This document shows, one piece after another, positions 6,200-12,796 of a stretch of 12,796 nucleotides of DNA. The DNA lies in assembly GCA_016927965.1 (NCBI GenBank), contig JAFGLP010000165.1, forward strand, positions 1 through 12,796. The letters are read 5' to 3'. The stretch is from Dehalococcoidia bacterium. Lineage in GTDB: Bacteria; Chloroflexota; Dehalococcoidia; GIF9; UBA5629. The notes beneath the pieces are model-generated. The model ran no database searches, was not told the origin of the DNA, and saw only the letters and a list, made by a program, of their open reading frames with translations. Numbering within the stretch: position 1 is the first letter of the stretch; each line of letters starts with the position of its first letter. The position numbers were made by a program, and so were the translations under genes.

Positions 6200-6205
6200 A
6201 TTATA
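6200..6205 (-). promoter_or_regulatory. Possible -10 box of rusA
   Basis: TATAAT on the minus strand is about 60 bases upstream of the rusA start. A weak TTAGTA at an 18-base spacing is the only candidate -35. The region is AT-rich, so the match could be chance. Confidence 0.3.
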
Positions 6206-6299
6206 ATATTGTGTATCTTTTAATACTAATAATAATTAACAGTAACCTTATGCTGTTTCCAAATGCTTAGAAATTTTATAGCTGATTTCTACGTAGGAT

Positions 6300-6320
6300 T
6301 TTTGCTAACATTTTGCTAAC
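6300..6320. repeat. Two tandem 10-bp repeats, possible integrase arm sites
   Basis: TTTTGCTAAC occurs at 6300-6309 and again at 6311-6320, an 11-base period close to one helical turn. The repeats lie about 130 bases inside the proposed attachment site. Tyrosine integrases bind arm-type sites of this size and arrangement. No integrase gene is in the window. Confidence 0.4.
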
Positions 6321-6447
6321 GGATTTTCCATCATGGGTAAAAACCAGCGGTCAGCCTGATCGTAAATACCTAAATTAGAACATATGTACTATTATCATTT
6401 TAGCTTCAAAACCACCATGGTTAAGCCGGGTGTGTAAATGGGGTTCA

Positions 6448-6482
6448 GGTGGTCGTCGGTTCAAATCCGACCACCCCGACCA
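6448..6482 (+). other. 3' fragment of a tRNA (probably tRNA-Pro): attachment site
   Basis: The T-arm is complete: stem GTCGG (6455-6459), loop TTCAAAT (6460-6466), stem CCGAC (6467-6471). It is followed by a 7-base acceptor strand CACCCCG (6472-6478), discriminator A and encoded CCA (6480-6482). The matching 5' acceptor would be CGGGGTG, typical of bacterial tRNA-Pro, and it is absent at the right distance upstream, as are the D and anticodon arms. Such 3' ends mark where an element integrated into a tRNA gene. With this orientation, the element and the intact tRNA should lie to the left. Confidence 0.7.
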
Positions 6483-7016
6483 ATTTTCATCATAATTTGC
6501 ATTCAGATAATTCCCTATTTCTAACACTGATTAATTCGAATAATGCTTTTAAATCATGTGCTCTGCATATAGGCAATCCTATTTTGAAGAACTTAATATT
6601 CCATAATCCTATATAATTAAGATAGCAGTTTCTATATCTATAACGTGCAACAGTGATTTGCGGTCATGGCGGTGTTTAGTATATGAAAAATCAGCCTTTT
6701 AACGATCCCTTTAAACTTATTATTAACTTAGAACTTGCACGGATTACTGAAGTAGCTACTGTTGTTGCTGCCACTGAGTCCGCTCTACCGGATGAAAAGG
6801 TATCCCGATGGCAATACCAAAGGAGCACTCCACGCAGATGCTATACGTTGTGCCGGAGATGCAACTCAATATAAGACATGGCCCGTCAATAAAAAAGAAA
6901 GATAGAATGCCCTATTGGCTAGAATCAATTTCAAAACGATTTATACGGCTGAAGACCTTATTGAAAGCGAAATTGATAAGGTAATTATTTATATACAACA
7001 AAAGGAGGTTAATAAT
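6483..7016. other. AT-rich stretch with possible decayed coding remnants
   Basis: No gene can be supported here. A frame from ATG 6683 gives 63 residues without a ribosome binding site. Another frame at 6792-6905 reads KRYPDGNTKGALHADAIR then CAGDATQYKTWPV, and a third from ATG 6808 is open for about 58 codons. None is recognisable. The competing short protein-like frames would fit a gene broken by frameshifts, but chance is also possible. The frame 6906-7016 is open into the small gene at 7017. Confidence 0.3.
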
Positions 7017-7196
7017 ATGACACACGCCAGACCAAACACGGCCTATTTCAAGGTACAGATCACGCTCGCCGAAGAAGATCAGGCAAAGGCGACAGAAAAA
7101 GCGCTGGAGGTTAAGAAAAAAATCGATGCTTTATTAAAACAGGAAAAGTTAGATCTATATGAAGTAGTTCTAGAAAGTGTTCAGAAAAGCCGTTAA
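7017..7196 (+). CDS. Small hypothetical protein (59 residues)
   Basis: Not recognised. ATG 7017 is preceded by a textbook AAGGAGG (7002-7008) at eight bases, so translation from here is credible. The reading frame is open further upstream, to about 6906, but without a comparable start. The protein begins with an extended TAYFKVQITLAEEDQAKATE segment, followed by a Lys/Glu-rich helix (KALEVKKKIDALLKQEKLDLYEVV) that could form a short coiled coil. It has no signal peptide, membrane segment or cysteines. It stands alone just right of the tRNA fragment and is followed by a weak hairpin. Confidence 0.6.
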   Translation: MTHARPNTAYFKVQITLAEEDQAKATEKALEVKKKIDALLKQEKLDLYEVVLESVQKSR

Positions 7197-7278
7197 TTAG
7201 ACCACCGGCATTGGCAATATCACGAAAATATACTGTTTATAACAGGAACAGCAACAGTTTACGTGCTTTAAAAATAGT

Positions 7279-7320
7279 CATGCCCACCGCTTATATATAA
7301 CCCGTGAAAGGGCATGTTTT
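7279..7320 (+). terminator. Weak terminator after the 59-residue gene
   Basis: CATGCCC (7279-7285) and GGGCATG (7310-7316) form a 7-bp stem with a 24-base loop, followed by TTTT. The loop is long and the T run short, so termination would be inefficient. Confidence 0.35.
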
Positions 7321-7354
7321 ACAAATAATAACGCTCATGCAATACATCGCAGTT

Positions 7355-8974
7355 CTAGTGTATTACAGTCAGCCGCGGCGGATAACTTCCGTTTAGACTC
7401 CAGATGTATTTATTGTCGTGATACAATTCCAGATAGTATCCACGGGTACCGTCTTCCTGGATAACATATTCAGGAATGAACTTAATCTCCTGCAGTGCAC
7501 TATTCCCGTAGTAATGAAAGGATATTTTGGCCACAGCTTCATCATTGAGGCCTATTGTGTCTCTTTTTACATATAATGTATACTCACCTTCATCACCACC
7601 TGCCAAGGTTATACCAGTAGTAACTTCAATCCCCACCTTTGAAGTCGTAACAGCATCAACAGATGTAAACCAACCAATAAAACCTATACTTAGCTGTCCG
7701 CTTGAGGGCTTGGGAATAGCGGTAAGACGCGGCGGGTAAGCATTTGGCATCACCCACAATTGTTCGCTGTCAGCCACAATATCTAACCAGTACCCCCTTG
7801 TACTCGCCTCTCCAATGGCGTATGCAGGTGCAAATGTAATCTCGAGATCCTCTGATTCTCCATCATACATGTAAGATCTTTGTGTTAATATTTCATCATT
7901 GCCATCCCCTATATCTCTCCAAACCCTCATGATATATTGTCCCGAATTACCATTTTTAAGATTAATGCGTGCTGACGTCAATTGCCCAACATTTACGTTT
8001 TCCACCTTATTATTATTGGAATACCACCCGTCAAAGCCGATTACAAACGTTTCTATACTATTGTCTATTCCAAGCTCAGAACCAAGTTTGGGTTTCGAGT
8101 AAGCAGTATGAAGAACTTTCACAGTAATATTACCCATCACAGAACCAGCCTCATTTCCTGCCACCAGTCTGTATTCCAAGGTTTCAGTCGGGATCACCAG
8201 ACAAGTACCGACAGAGCTGACAGTCCCCACACCCTGATCAATACCTACATATGTCGCACCTTCCACACTCCAGGTTAATTGTACCGCTTCACCATATGCA
8301 ACTGTCGAATGGTCACATGTAAATAAATTAATCCTTGGCAAATCTTTTTTTATGTTATTGTGCGAAACATTAACAGAGACGACTCCTCTAATTTTCCCGG
8401 CTATTGAAGCAGCCTCGTTTATATATTCAATATCATTAAACAAAAAAGTAATTGCGTATTTCTCGGAAATATCTATGGCAGTTAATTCTGCCAATACAAA
8501 CCCTCCGATCTGCGGCTCCACCACCTGCCATTCTCCTGTCATGTATTTTTCTATTAGGAAAGCATGCCGCTCATTTGTGCGACTTTGGCCGATAGCTACA
8601 TAAACATCCTGTGCAGGTACTCCATAGACCCTCCATAGAGTGCACAGCAGGGTTGAATAATCTTTGCAGTCTCCACTTCTTTTTTTTAAGGTCTCCGTAG
8701 GCCATTGCCATTCCTGTTTTACTTCCTTTTTATATTCAATACTATTCGCTACCCAATCTTGTATTCTTCTAAAATCAGTCCTGATATCATTAGGGTCAGA
8801 CAGTATTTCATCTAGAGTCTGCTGCATAAGTTCATTATTTACGGTAATTAGCCCTCGCGGATCAAAAGAGCGCTTGGCATATTCACTGACAGGAGAAACC
8901 CTGGGACTACAGTCTAATAAGGCATAAATTGCCAGCAGCATAATCATCGGCACTATTAATTTATTCATTATCAC
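7355..8974 (-). CDS. Exported transglutaminase-like protein with Ig-like and tandem repeat domains
   Basis: This ~539-residue protein begins with a signal peptide or membrane anchor (residues 4-20). Cys22 follows LLD, which is a poor lipobox because Asp precedes the Cys. Residues ~50-160 are a transglutaminase-like cysteine protease fold: RSGDCKDYSTLLCTLWRVYG with Cys103, ERHAFL with His137, and an acidic residue in VVEPQIGG (Glu153). Residues 213-287 form an Ig-like domain (INLFTCDHS, VQLTWSVEGATYVGIDQGVG). Residues ~305-418 and ~425-538 are two copies of one domain, each containing IGFxGW, RGYW/Y and ending YPPRLT. Such proteins process or crosslink peptides at the cell surface; the substrate is unknown. 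GTG 8974 or ATG 8968 could start it, both without a good ribosome binding site. Confidence 0.82.
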   Translation of the reverse strand: MIMNKLIVPMIMLLAIYALLDCSPRVSPVSEYAKRSFDPRGLITVNNELMQQTLDEILSDPNDIRTDFRRIQDWVANSIEYKKEVKQEWQWPTETLKKRSGDCKDYSTLLCTLWRVYGVPAQDVYVAIGQSRTNERHAFLIEKYMTGEWQVVEPQIGGFVLAELTAIDISEKYAITFLFNDIEYINEAASIAGKIRGVVSVNVSHNNIKKDLPRINLFTCDHSTVAYGEAVQLTWSVEGATYVGIDQGVGTVSSVGTCLVIPTETLEYRLVAGNEAGSVMGNITVKVLHTAYSKPKLGSELGIDNSIETFVIGFDGWYSNNNKVENVNVGQLTSARINLKNGNSGQYIMRVWRDIGDGNDEILTQRSYMYDGESEDLEITFAPAYAIGEASTRGYWLDIVADSEQLWVMPNAYPPRLTAIPKPSSGQLSIGFIGWFTSVDAVTTSKVGIEVTTGITLAGGDEGEYTLYVKRDTIGLNDEAVAKISFHYYGNSALQEIKFIPEYVIQEDGTRGYYLELYHDNKYIWSLNGSYPPRLTVIH

Positions 8975-9059
8975 ATTTATTATTTTATCTCAAACATAAT
9001 AACTTCTTATATAGTATAAGCTGTCATTATCGAATATTTATTAAGCCATAAATAATAAT

Positions 9060-9090
9060 AAGGCGGTCGGCTTTCGGAGCCGACCGCCTT
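9060..9090 (-). terminator. Strong hairpin terminator (13-bp perfect stem)
   Basis: Two perfectly complementary 13-base arms (9060-9072 and 9078-9090, GGCGGTCGGC core) enclose a 5-base TTCGG loop. It lies past the stop of the cysteine-rich gene. Read on the minus strand, the stem is followed by T-rich ATTATTATTTA. It separates that gene from the transglutaminase-like gene downstream. Confidence 0.7.
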
Positions 9091-9113
9091 AACGGAAAAT
9101 ACTGTAGATCTGC

Positions 9114-9452
9114 TTATACAACTGATACCGCCGATTCCCTGCTAGCCCTGTCTATGCCTCGGTTAAATAACTTTAACCTAATCGTTTGACCATTACCATA
9201 CTTTATATATACGGGGCAAATCTCACATACAGCAGTATCCTTGCCGCTGGCACCCAAATCATTCAGTTTGCAGTAAGTACCTTCAATCTCCCAGCAGGGA
9301 AGAAACTGGTATTTTGCTGCCGGGCATTCTCCTTTTATCATATCTGGGCAATGACACTTTTCTCAGCACGGCTGTTTGGCGGCCCAGAAATTATTCATAT
9401 AGATTTGTTCAATACTCTTTTCTTTTTCTGACTTTACAATCATCTTAGCCAT
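9114..9452 (-). pseudogene. Cysteine-rich small protein gene interrupted by TGA at codon 30
   Basis: From ATG 9452, eight bases after a perfect AGGAGG, one frame runs 112 codons to the stop at 9114, broken only by TGA at 9365-9363. The text around it is AKQPC-(TGA)-EKCHCPDMIKGECPAAKYQ. Later in the same protein the motif recurs intact as PCWEIEGTYC (52-61), then CEICPVYIKYG (76-86). The repeated P-C-W-E pattern means the TGA sits where Trp (TGG) is expected, a one-base change. Cys-rich CWE...C...C proteins of this sort are small putative metal-binding or sensor-linked proteins of unknown function. It is either a fresh pseudogene, a readthrough or recoded gene, or a sequencing error. An ATG at 9341 could restart the C-terminal 75 residues. 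Confidence 0.65.
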
Positions 9453-9557
9453 TATTATAACCTCCTGTATATGATCTGCCACCTCAATTTGCACTCTACA
9501 CCCCTAATTTATCATGACCTTTCGACAATTTCATCCGTTTTCTGGCGTATCTGTGAT

Positions 9558-9571
9558 TGCGCATAAGCGCA
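9558..9571. promoter_or_regulatory. Short hairpin in the divergent intergenic region
   Basis: TGCGC-ATAA-GCGCA forms a 5-bp perfect stem. It lies between the divergent cysteine-rich gene and pilin gene. A second imperfect hairpin (TGACGCC...GGC..GTCA) follows at about 9600-9622. They may be protein-binding or leader elements; I do not recognise a riboswitch class. Confidence 0.3.
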
Positions 9572-9659
9572 TTACGCATTATTTATATACACAGAAAGGC
9601 TGACGCCGTTTAGGCATTGTCAGGACTTAAGTACGGGTAAATTTAGGACTGAATAGTCA

Positions 9660-9687
9660 TTGATTATCAACTATGTAAAGTTATAAT
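9660..9687 (+). promoter_or_regulatory. Promoter of the pilin gene
   Basis: TTGATT (9660-9665) and a perfect TATAAT (9682-9687) are 16 bases apart. The transcript would carry a leader of about 45 bases with GGGGAG (9727-9732) six bases before the ATG. Confidence 0.55.
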
Positions 9688-9738
9688 TTGATATAGGTTA
9701 TATAAGAGGAGAATGAAAGGATAACCGGGGAGAATTAA

Positions 9739-10359
9739 ATGTTTAACAAATTTATCAAGGCTTTATCAAGCCTTCAAAAAGACCAAAAGGGCATGACGGG
9801 CCTTGAGACAGCAATTATTTTGATTGCCTTTGTCACTGTCGCTGCAGTTTTCAGCTATGCCGTGCTCAGCGCCGGTCTTTTCTCTGCAGAACGCGGCAAG
9901 GAAACCGTTTATGCCGGCTTGGCAGAGGCGAAAAGTAACTTGGAAATATCAGGCTCAGTCATAGTGAAAAGTGACAATGTTACCAATACGGCAACAGAAA
10001 TTCTTTTCACAGTGAAAAATGCAATCGCAGGCACCCCGATTGACATGACCCCTTGCGACGGCACTGAAGATGCTACAAATAAGTGTGTCATTAGCCTGCT
10101 GACAGCATATGACTATCTTAATAACGTCAAATGGACAAAGGAATCAATCGGCAGATCAGACGATGATAATTTACTTGAATCGGGTGAGCAGTTTGAAATA
10201 ACTATCAACCTGGCTGATCTAGGGGACGACAATGTGCTTTCTGAAAACATTAGCTATAATGACGCCTTCAACCTTCAGGTAAAACCGTCTCTGGGTTCCA
10301 CGATAACCATACAGAGAACATTGCCTGCAGGATTAGAACCTATCATGGACCTGCATTAA
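9739..10359 (+). CDS. Archaellin-like type IV pilin with class III signal peptide
   Basis: This 206-residue protein has a short positively charged leader (MFNKFIKALSSLQKDQKG), then MTGLETAIILIAFVTVAAVF. The K-G|M site at 18/19 and Glu at mature position 5 are the class III signal peptide pattern cut by an archaeal-type prepilin peptidase. The helix (19-47) packs in a filament core. The rest is a beta-rich head with two cysteines (106, 116) that may form a disulphide and two acidic stretches (e.g. SDDDNLLESGEQ). Archaellin-like filaments are known in some Chloroflexota. No assembly ATPase or platform gene is nearby, so it may be an orphan or use machinery elsewhere. GGGGAG precedes the ATG, and a strong terminator ends a single-gene transcript. 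Confidence 0.85.
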   Translation: MFNKFIKALSSLQKDQKGMTGLETAIILIAFVTVAAVFSYAVLSAGLFSAERGKETVYAGLAEAKSNLEISGSVIVKSDNVTNTATEILFTVKNAIAGTPIDMTPCDGTEDATNKCVISLLTAYDYLNNVKWTKESIGRSDDDNLLESGEQFEITINLADLGDDNVLSENISYNDAFNLQVKPSLGSTITIQRTLPAGLEPIMDLH

Positions 10360-10374
10360 TTTAAAAATAAGTGA

Positions 10375-10414
10375 AAGCCACTGCACCTCCTCCTGAGTGC
10401 AGTGGCTTTTTTTT
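10375..10414 (+). terminator. Strong Rho-independent terminator of the pilin gene
   Basis: AAGCCACTGCAC (10375-10386) and GTGCAGTGGCTT (10397-10408) make a perfect 12-bp stem with a 10-base loop, followed by eight T residues. Confidence 0.9.
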
Positions 10415-10523
10415 CATTTCCCCCAGCTATGTTACAGCTGTATCAAGATTCAGATCAAGAGAAGAACATTGCTTGTTTTACATCAAATAAGCTACTGTTT
10501 TTAAAACCCATTAATTTATTACT

Positions 10524-11150
10524 ATAGTCAAACAACTATCCAATTCAATTTATTCACTTCAAAACAAACAAAAAGGCATGTCCGGTCTTGAAACAGCGAT
10601 ACTCCTCATTGCTTTTGTAACTGTTGCTGCTGTATTCGCTTACGCAGTGTTAAGCGCCAGACTATACTCTGCAGAAAGAGGCAAGGAAACCGTATATCCT
10701 AGTTTTGCAGAAGCAAAAAGCAACTTGGAACTATCCGGTTCCGTACTAGCAGAAGCAGACGAAAGCTGTGCAGCTGTTAAATAAATTTATTTCACTTTAA
10801 AGAATGCCATTATGGGCGCCGAGATTGATCTAACTCTAACTCCCTGTGACGGAACATCAAGTGCACAGAATAAATGTGTAATCCGCCTTACTACAGATAA
10901 AGACTACGTTAATAATGTTAAGTGGAGCAGAAACATCATTGGCAATGATGATGGAGATTATTTGCTTGAACCCGGTGAACAAATTGAGATTCACGTTAAC
11001 ATTTTCGACCTGGGAGATAATAAAACTCTTTCGGATAACATCACGGTAAATGACTTCTTTAATATGCAGGTCAAACCTGCCATTGGATCAACAATTACAA
11101 TTCAACGCACCATGCCACCAGCACTTGATTTAATAATTGACCTGCACTAA
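10524..11150 (+). pseudogene. Second archaellin-like pilin copy, start lost and TAA at codon 87
   Basis: One frame from 10524 to 11150 aligns end to end with the intact pilin upstream: leader IVKQLSNSIYSLQNKQKG, cleavage site and MSGLETAILLIAFVTVAAVF, then the head, ending GSTITIQRTMPPALDLIIDL plus His. The start position reads ATA instead of ATG, and no ribosome binding site precedes it. Codon 87 is TAA (10782-10784) exactly where the intact copy has GAA (Glu87). A two-residue insertion (LT) lies before the first Cys. Both cysteines are kept. Synonymous differences are many while the protein is well conserved, so it was probably functional until recently. Translation from ATG 10578 would give only the unprocessed-leaderless N-terminal 68 residues. 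Confidence 0.8.
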
Positions 11151-11233
11151 AAGCCTGATAAATATCTATTGTTATGAATGAATATCCTCCATCTTTCATG
11201 GTATTTATTACCTGAGTGTATATATAAATGATA

Positions 11234-11962
11234 TTACGCGATTAATAGGTTATTATCTTTACCGTCAATATTCTTTCTCTTTTTCATATCTCCGGTATAT
11301 TTTTTTGAAACAGCTTTATGAATAAGGTATAGATAAGGCATTCCGAGATTGGTTTCAATCAGCGAGTCGATAATCAGGGGCATCCAGCCTATCGGACGGA
11401 TCCCTGTCACTAGCAATACAGCTTCCCAACTGAATTGGATGCCGATCCCTATTACAAGCAGCCATAAGATGTTAACTCTTTTTCCCTTGCTTACACATAA
11501 ATTGCGGATTATTAAATAAGAATAGCCAACTGCCAGTATGACGGCCATGGCTCCATGATATGTTCCTGTACCACGCTGTATATATACTTGTGGGAAATAT
11601 GTCCCGAAATTTTGGCTCAATAAGGCAATAGCCAGCCAAGCAATTATTATCAGGGCACTCCACTCAACACTCTTATCGTCACGATCAAGCAACAACCAGA
11701 TCCATGCTATATTTGTAAATCCGTAGCTGATACTCAGCCATAAAAGAAACCAGCAGGTTTCAGCGCCAGTTACAATTCTTGTCCCTAACAAAACATAAAA
11801 GATGCCATAGTCAACCGCAAAATATATAACACCCCCTATTACGCCGAAAATCAACGCCAAGTAGCGCTTTCTATAAATTAAAATAAGTGCAAAAATTAAC
11901 AGCCATGCTATATCGATGTAAATATATAAGTAATTCAATGTTCTAGCAGCAACAACTTCCAC
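11234..11962 (-). CDS. Multi-pass membrane protein, seven predicted helices
   Basis: This 242-residue protein has about seven hydrophobic helices (near 10-30, 33-58, 68-92, 102-117, 136-153, 162-184, 190-215) and a basic cytoplasmic tail (KAVSKKYTGDMKKRKN). Conserved-looking polar residues inside helices include DYG (51-53), E68-T-C in GAETC, and E185 near FSWEAVLL. I do not recognise a family and it has no catalytic motif. The start is GTG 11962, seven bases after AGGA; no ATG is near. It follows the terminator of the regulator gene, so it is probably transcribed separately. Transport or sensing roles would be guesses. Confidence 0.75.
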   Translation of the reverse strand: MEVVAARTLNYLYIYIDIAWLLIFALILIYRKRYLALIFGVIGGVIYFAVDYGIFYVLLGTRIVTGAETCWFLLWLSISYGFTNIAWIWLLLDRDDKSVEWSALIIIAWLAIALLSQNFGTYFPQVYIQRGTGTYHGAMAVILAVGYSYLIIRNLCVSKGKRVNILWLLVIGIGIQFSWEAVLLVTGIRPIGWMPLIIDSLIETNLGMPYLYLIHKAVSKKYTGDMKKRKNIDGKDNNLLIA

Positions 11963-11990
11963 TTTACATTCCTATTTTATTTATTACATA

Positions 11991-12024
11991 TAAAAAGCCG
12001 CACAGCTACTTAGCTATGCAGCTT
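11991..12024 (-). terminator. Rho-independent terminator of the XRE regulator gene
   Basis: On the minus strand, AAGCTGCATAGCT and AGCTGTGCGGCTT pair over 13 bp with two G-U pairs and a 4-base loop, followed by TTTTTATA. It starts about 30 bases after the regulator's stop codon. Confidence 0.8.
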
Positions 12025-12052
12025 ATTTTCGGATTATCAGAACCATCCTGCA

Positions 12053-12634
12053 CTAGTTCAGTTTTTTTACCACCCTGACGACCTGCACAATAACAGCATA
12101 ACAACCATCTTTCTTCTTGTAAGGGGCAATCACCATGTTTTCACCCTCTTTCATTAAACACAAATCACCCGGATTAGGAGGAACGTCTTTACCGCAGATA
12201 ATGATGTCGCCATTGTGGACAATGTCGTTGTATTCCAAGCCGCGGGATTTTATGCCTATTAACTTCATCTCCCTGCCTCCATTTAAAACCAGTTCCCTCG
12301 GTACAAAGGCGTATTCCAGAATTTGCCGACTGTTAAAGTCCATGTATACCGGTACGATTGCCGGTAAGGAAAGGGATAGTTCATTTATTATCTCATATGG
12401 CGTTTTCTTTAGCAAATCATCTTTTGGGGATTTATCAAGCAAAAGATTGCTTAAATCCATAATGGGAACCTTCAGCGCCCTAGAAAGTTTATTTAATGAA
12501 GATACTGTGACTGATTTATAGTCGCCTTTTTCAATGCGGCAGACAAACGAGGCCGACAGGTCCGCCAGCTTGGCGAGTTCCGCCTGTGACAGACCACGTT
12601 TAGAGCGTGTTTCTTTTACATACTCCCCTAACAT
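12053..12634 (-). CDS. XRE-family regulator with LexA/S24-like C-terminal domain
   Basis: This 193-residue protein has an XRE helix-turn-helix at 4-61 (TRSKRGLSQAELAKLADLSA, SFVCRIEKGDYKSVTVSSLN, KLSRALKVP), a linker to ~90, and a C-terminal S24/LexA-like fold (93-192) recognised by KLIGIKSRGLEYNDIVHNGD followed by IIICG and PPNPGDLCLMKEGENMVIA. In self-cleaving repressors a G-D-S-M Ser and a later Lys form the catalytic dyad; here the region reads K-S-R-G-L, and the Lys position falls in VIAPYKK, so cleavage is doubtful and the domain may only dimerise or sense a ligand. ATG 12634 has AGGAGG six bases upstream. A perfect palindrome at 12662-12683 is the likely operator. Confidence 0.82.
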   Translation of the reverse strand: MLGEYVKETRSKRGLSQAELAKLADLSASFVCRIEKGDYKSVTVSSLNKLSRALKVPIMDLSNLLLDKSPKDDLLKKTPYEIINELSLSLPAIVPVYMDFNSRQILEYAFVPRELVLNGGREMKLIGIKSRGLEYNDIVHNGDIIICGKDVPPNPGDLCLMKEGENMVIAPYKKKDGCYAVIVQVVRVVKKLN

Positions 12635-12661
12635 CTTATTCCTCCTGATACTTTAGCATGG

Positions 12662-12683
12662 ATAATTTACCATGGTAAATTAT
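12662..12683. promoter_or_regulatory. 22-bp perfect palindrome, likely operator of the XRE regulator
   Basis: The half site ATAATTTACCA is followed directly by its exact reverse complement. It lies 28 bases upstream of the regulator's start codon. Partial copies of the GTAAAT half site recur at 12728-12733 and 12749-12754, over the presumed promoter of the divergent gene, so one regulator may control both directions. Confidence 0.75.
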
Positions 12684-12718
12684 TTTTACACCATGCCCAA
12701 AATCTTTCTCCAAAAGTA

Positions 12719-12747
12719 TTGATTTTAGTAAATTTTCTGTTTAATAT
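12719..12747 (+). promoter_or_regulatory. Possible promoter of the divergent gene
   Basis: TTGATT (12719-12724) and TAATAT (12742-12747) are 17 bases apart. Transcription would begin near 12755, the ATG itself, giving a leaderless mRNA. A GTAAAT half site sits between the two boxes. Confidence 0.35.
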
Positions 12748-12754
12748 AGTAAAT

Positions 12755-12796
12755 ATGAAGTTACAGTCCGAGCTTTACAGGATAATGCAGCAGGAA
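12755..12796 (+). CDS. Start of an unidentified divergent gene (runs off the window)
   Basis: Fourteen open codons from ATG 12755 read MKLQSELYRIMQQE, which looks like an ordinary protein start, and reach the window edge. No ribosome binding site precedes it. Its position, back to back with the XRE regulator and next to operator half sites, suggests the regulator's target. It is too short to identify. Confidence 0.4.
   Translation, partial: MKLQSELYRIMQQE

Noticed and set aside
6405..6482. Complete tRNA gene
   Set aside because: There is no 5' acceptor strand CGGGGTG, D-arm or anticodon arm at the right distance; only the 3' portion is present.
9114..9452. Genetic code change with TGA read as Trp throughout
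   Set aside because: Other genes in the window end cleanly with TGA at the expected family length, so a global change is not supported.
9470..9738. Possible c-di-GMP or other riboswitch upstream of the pilin
   Set aside because: The hairpins present do not match the conserved cores I know (for c-di-GMP-I, the GCAAAGCC-type motifs are absent). The promoter lies after them, so they would not be in the pilin leader.

Overview
The window looks like a stretch of a Dehalococcoidia-type (Chloroflexota) chromosome carrying the right-hand part of an integrated element. The lineage call is an inference. It rests on an archaellin-like type IV pilin with a class III signal peptide, on large N-terminally anchored surface proteins with Ig-like and transglutaminase-like domains, and on phage-type genes beside a tRNA fragment. 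No rRNA or housekeeping gene confirms it.

Left part (1-6482), probably mobile. The first 115 bases may be the end of a protein gene. Bases ~101-1190 are GC-rich, lack a convincing gene and hold a chain of strong inverted repeats. A HicB-HicA toxin-antitoxin pair follows, bracketed by an imperfect 28-bp direct repeat. Next is a 728-residue membrane-anchored protein with the order thioredoxin fold, FN3, thioredoxin fold, FN3, transglutaminase-like domain; its redox centres are damaged or absent. After it, all on the minus strand, come a HicA relic, a RelE/ParE-RHH toxin-antitoxin operon, three small phage-like genes and a RusA-type Holliday junction resolvase. The stretch ends at a 3' tRNA fragment (probably tRNA-Pro, with CCA) near two tandem 10-bp repeats, as expected of an attachment site. 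The polarity of the fragment places the element to its left.

Right part (6483-12796), probably resident chromosome. It holds a 59-residue small gene, an exported transglutaminase-like protein with an Ig-like domain and two C-terminal repeats, a cysteine-rich gene interrupted by TGA, an intact pilin gene with a strong terminator, and a pilin paralogue that has lost its start codon and carries an in-frame TAA. Beyond these are a seven-helix membrane protein and an XRE regulator with a LexA-like C-terminal domain, a perfect 22-bp palindrome upstream, and the first 14 codons of a divergent gene.

Two themes stand out. One is secreted or surface proteins: two unrelated-looking transglutaminase-like proteins and two pilins. 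The other is decay: a HicA relic, a TGA where the family has Trp, a dead pilin copy and a zinc ribbon with a missing cysteine. The most unusual items are the structured GC-rich block at the left, the five-domain thioredoxin/FN3/transglutaminase protein, the TGA-for-Trp gene and the pilin pair.
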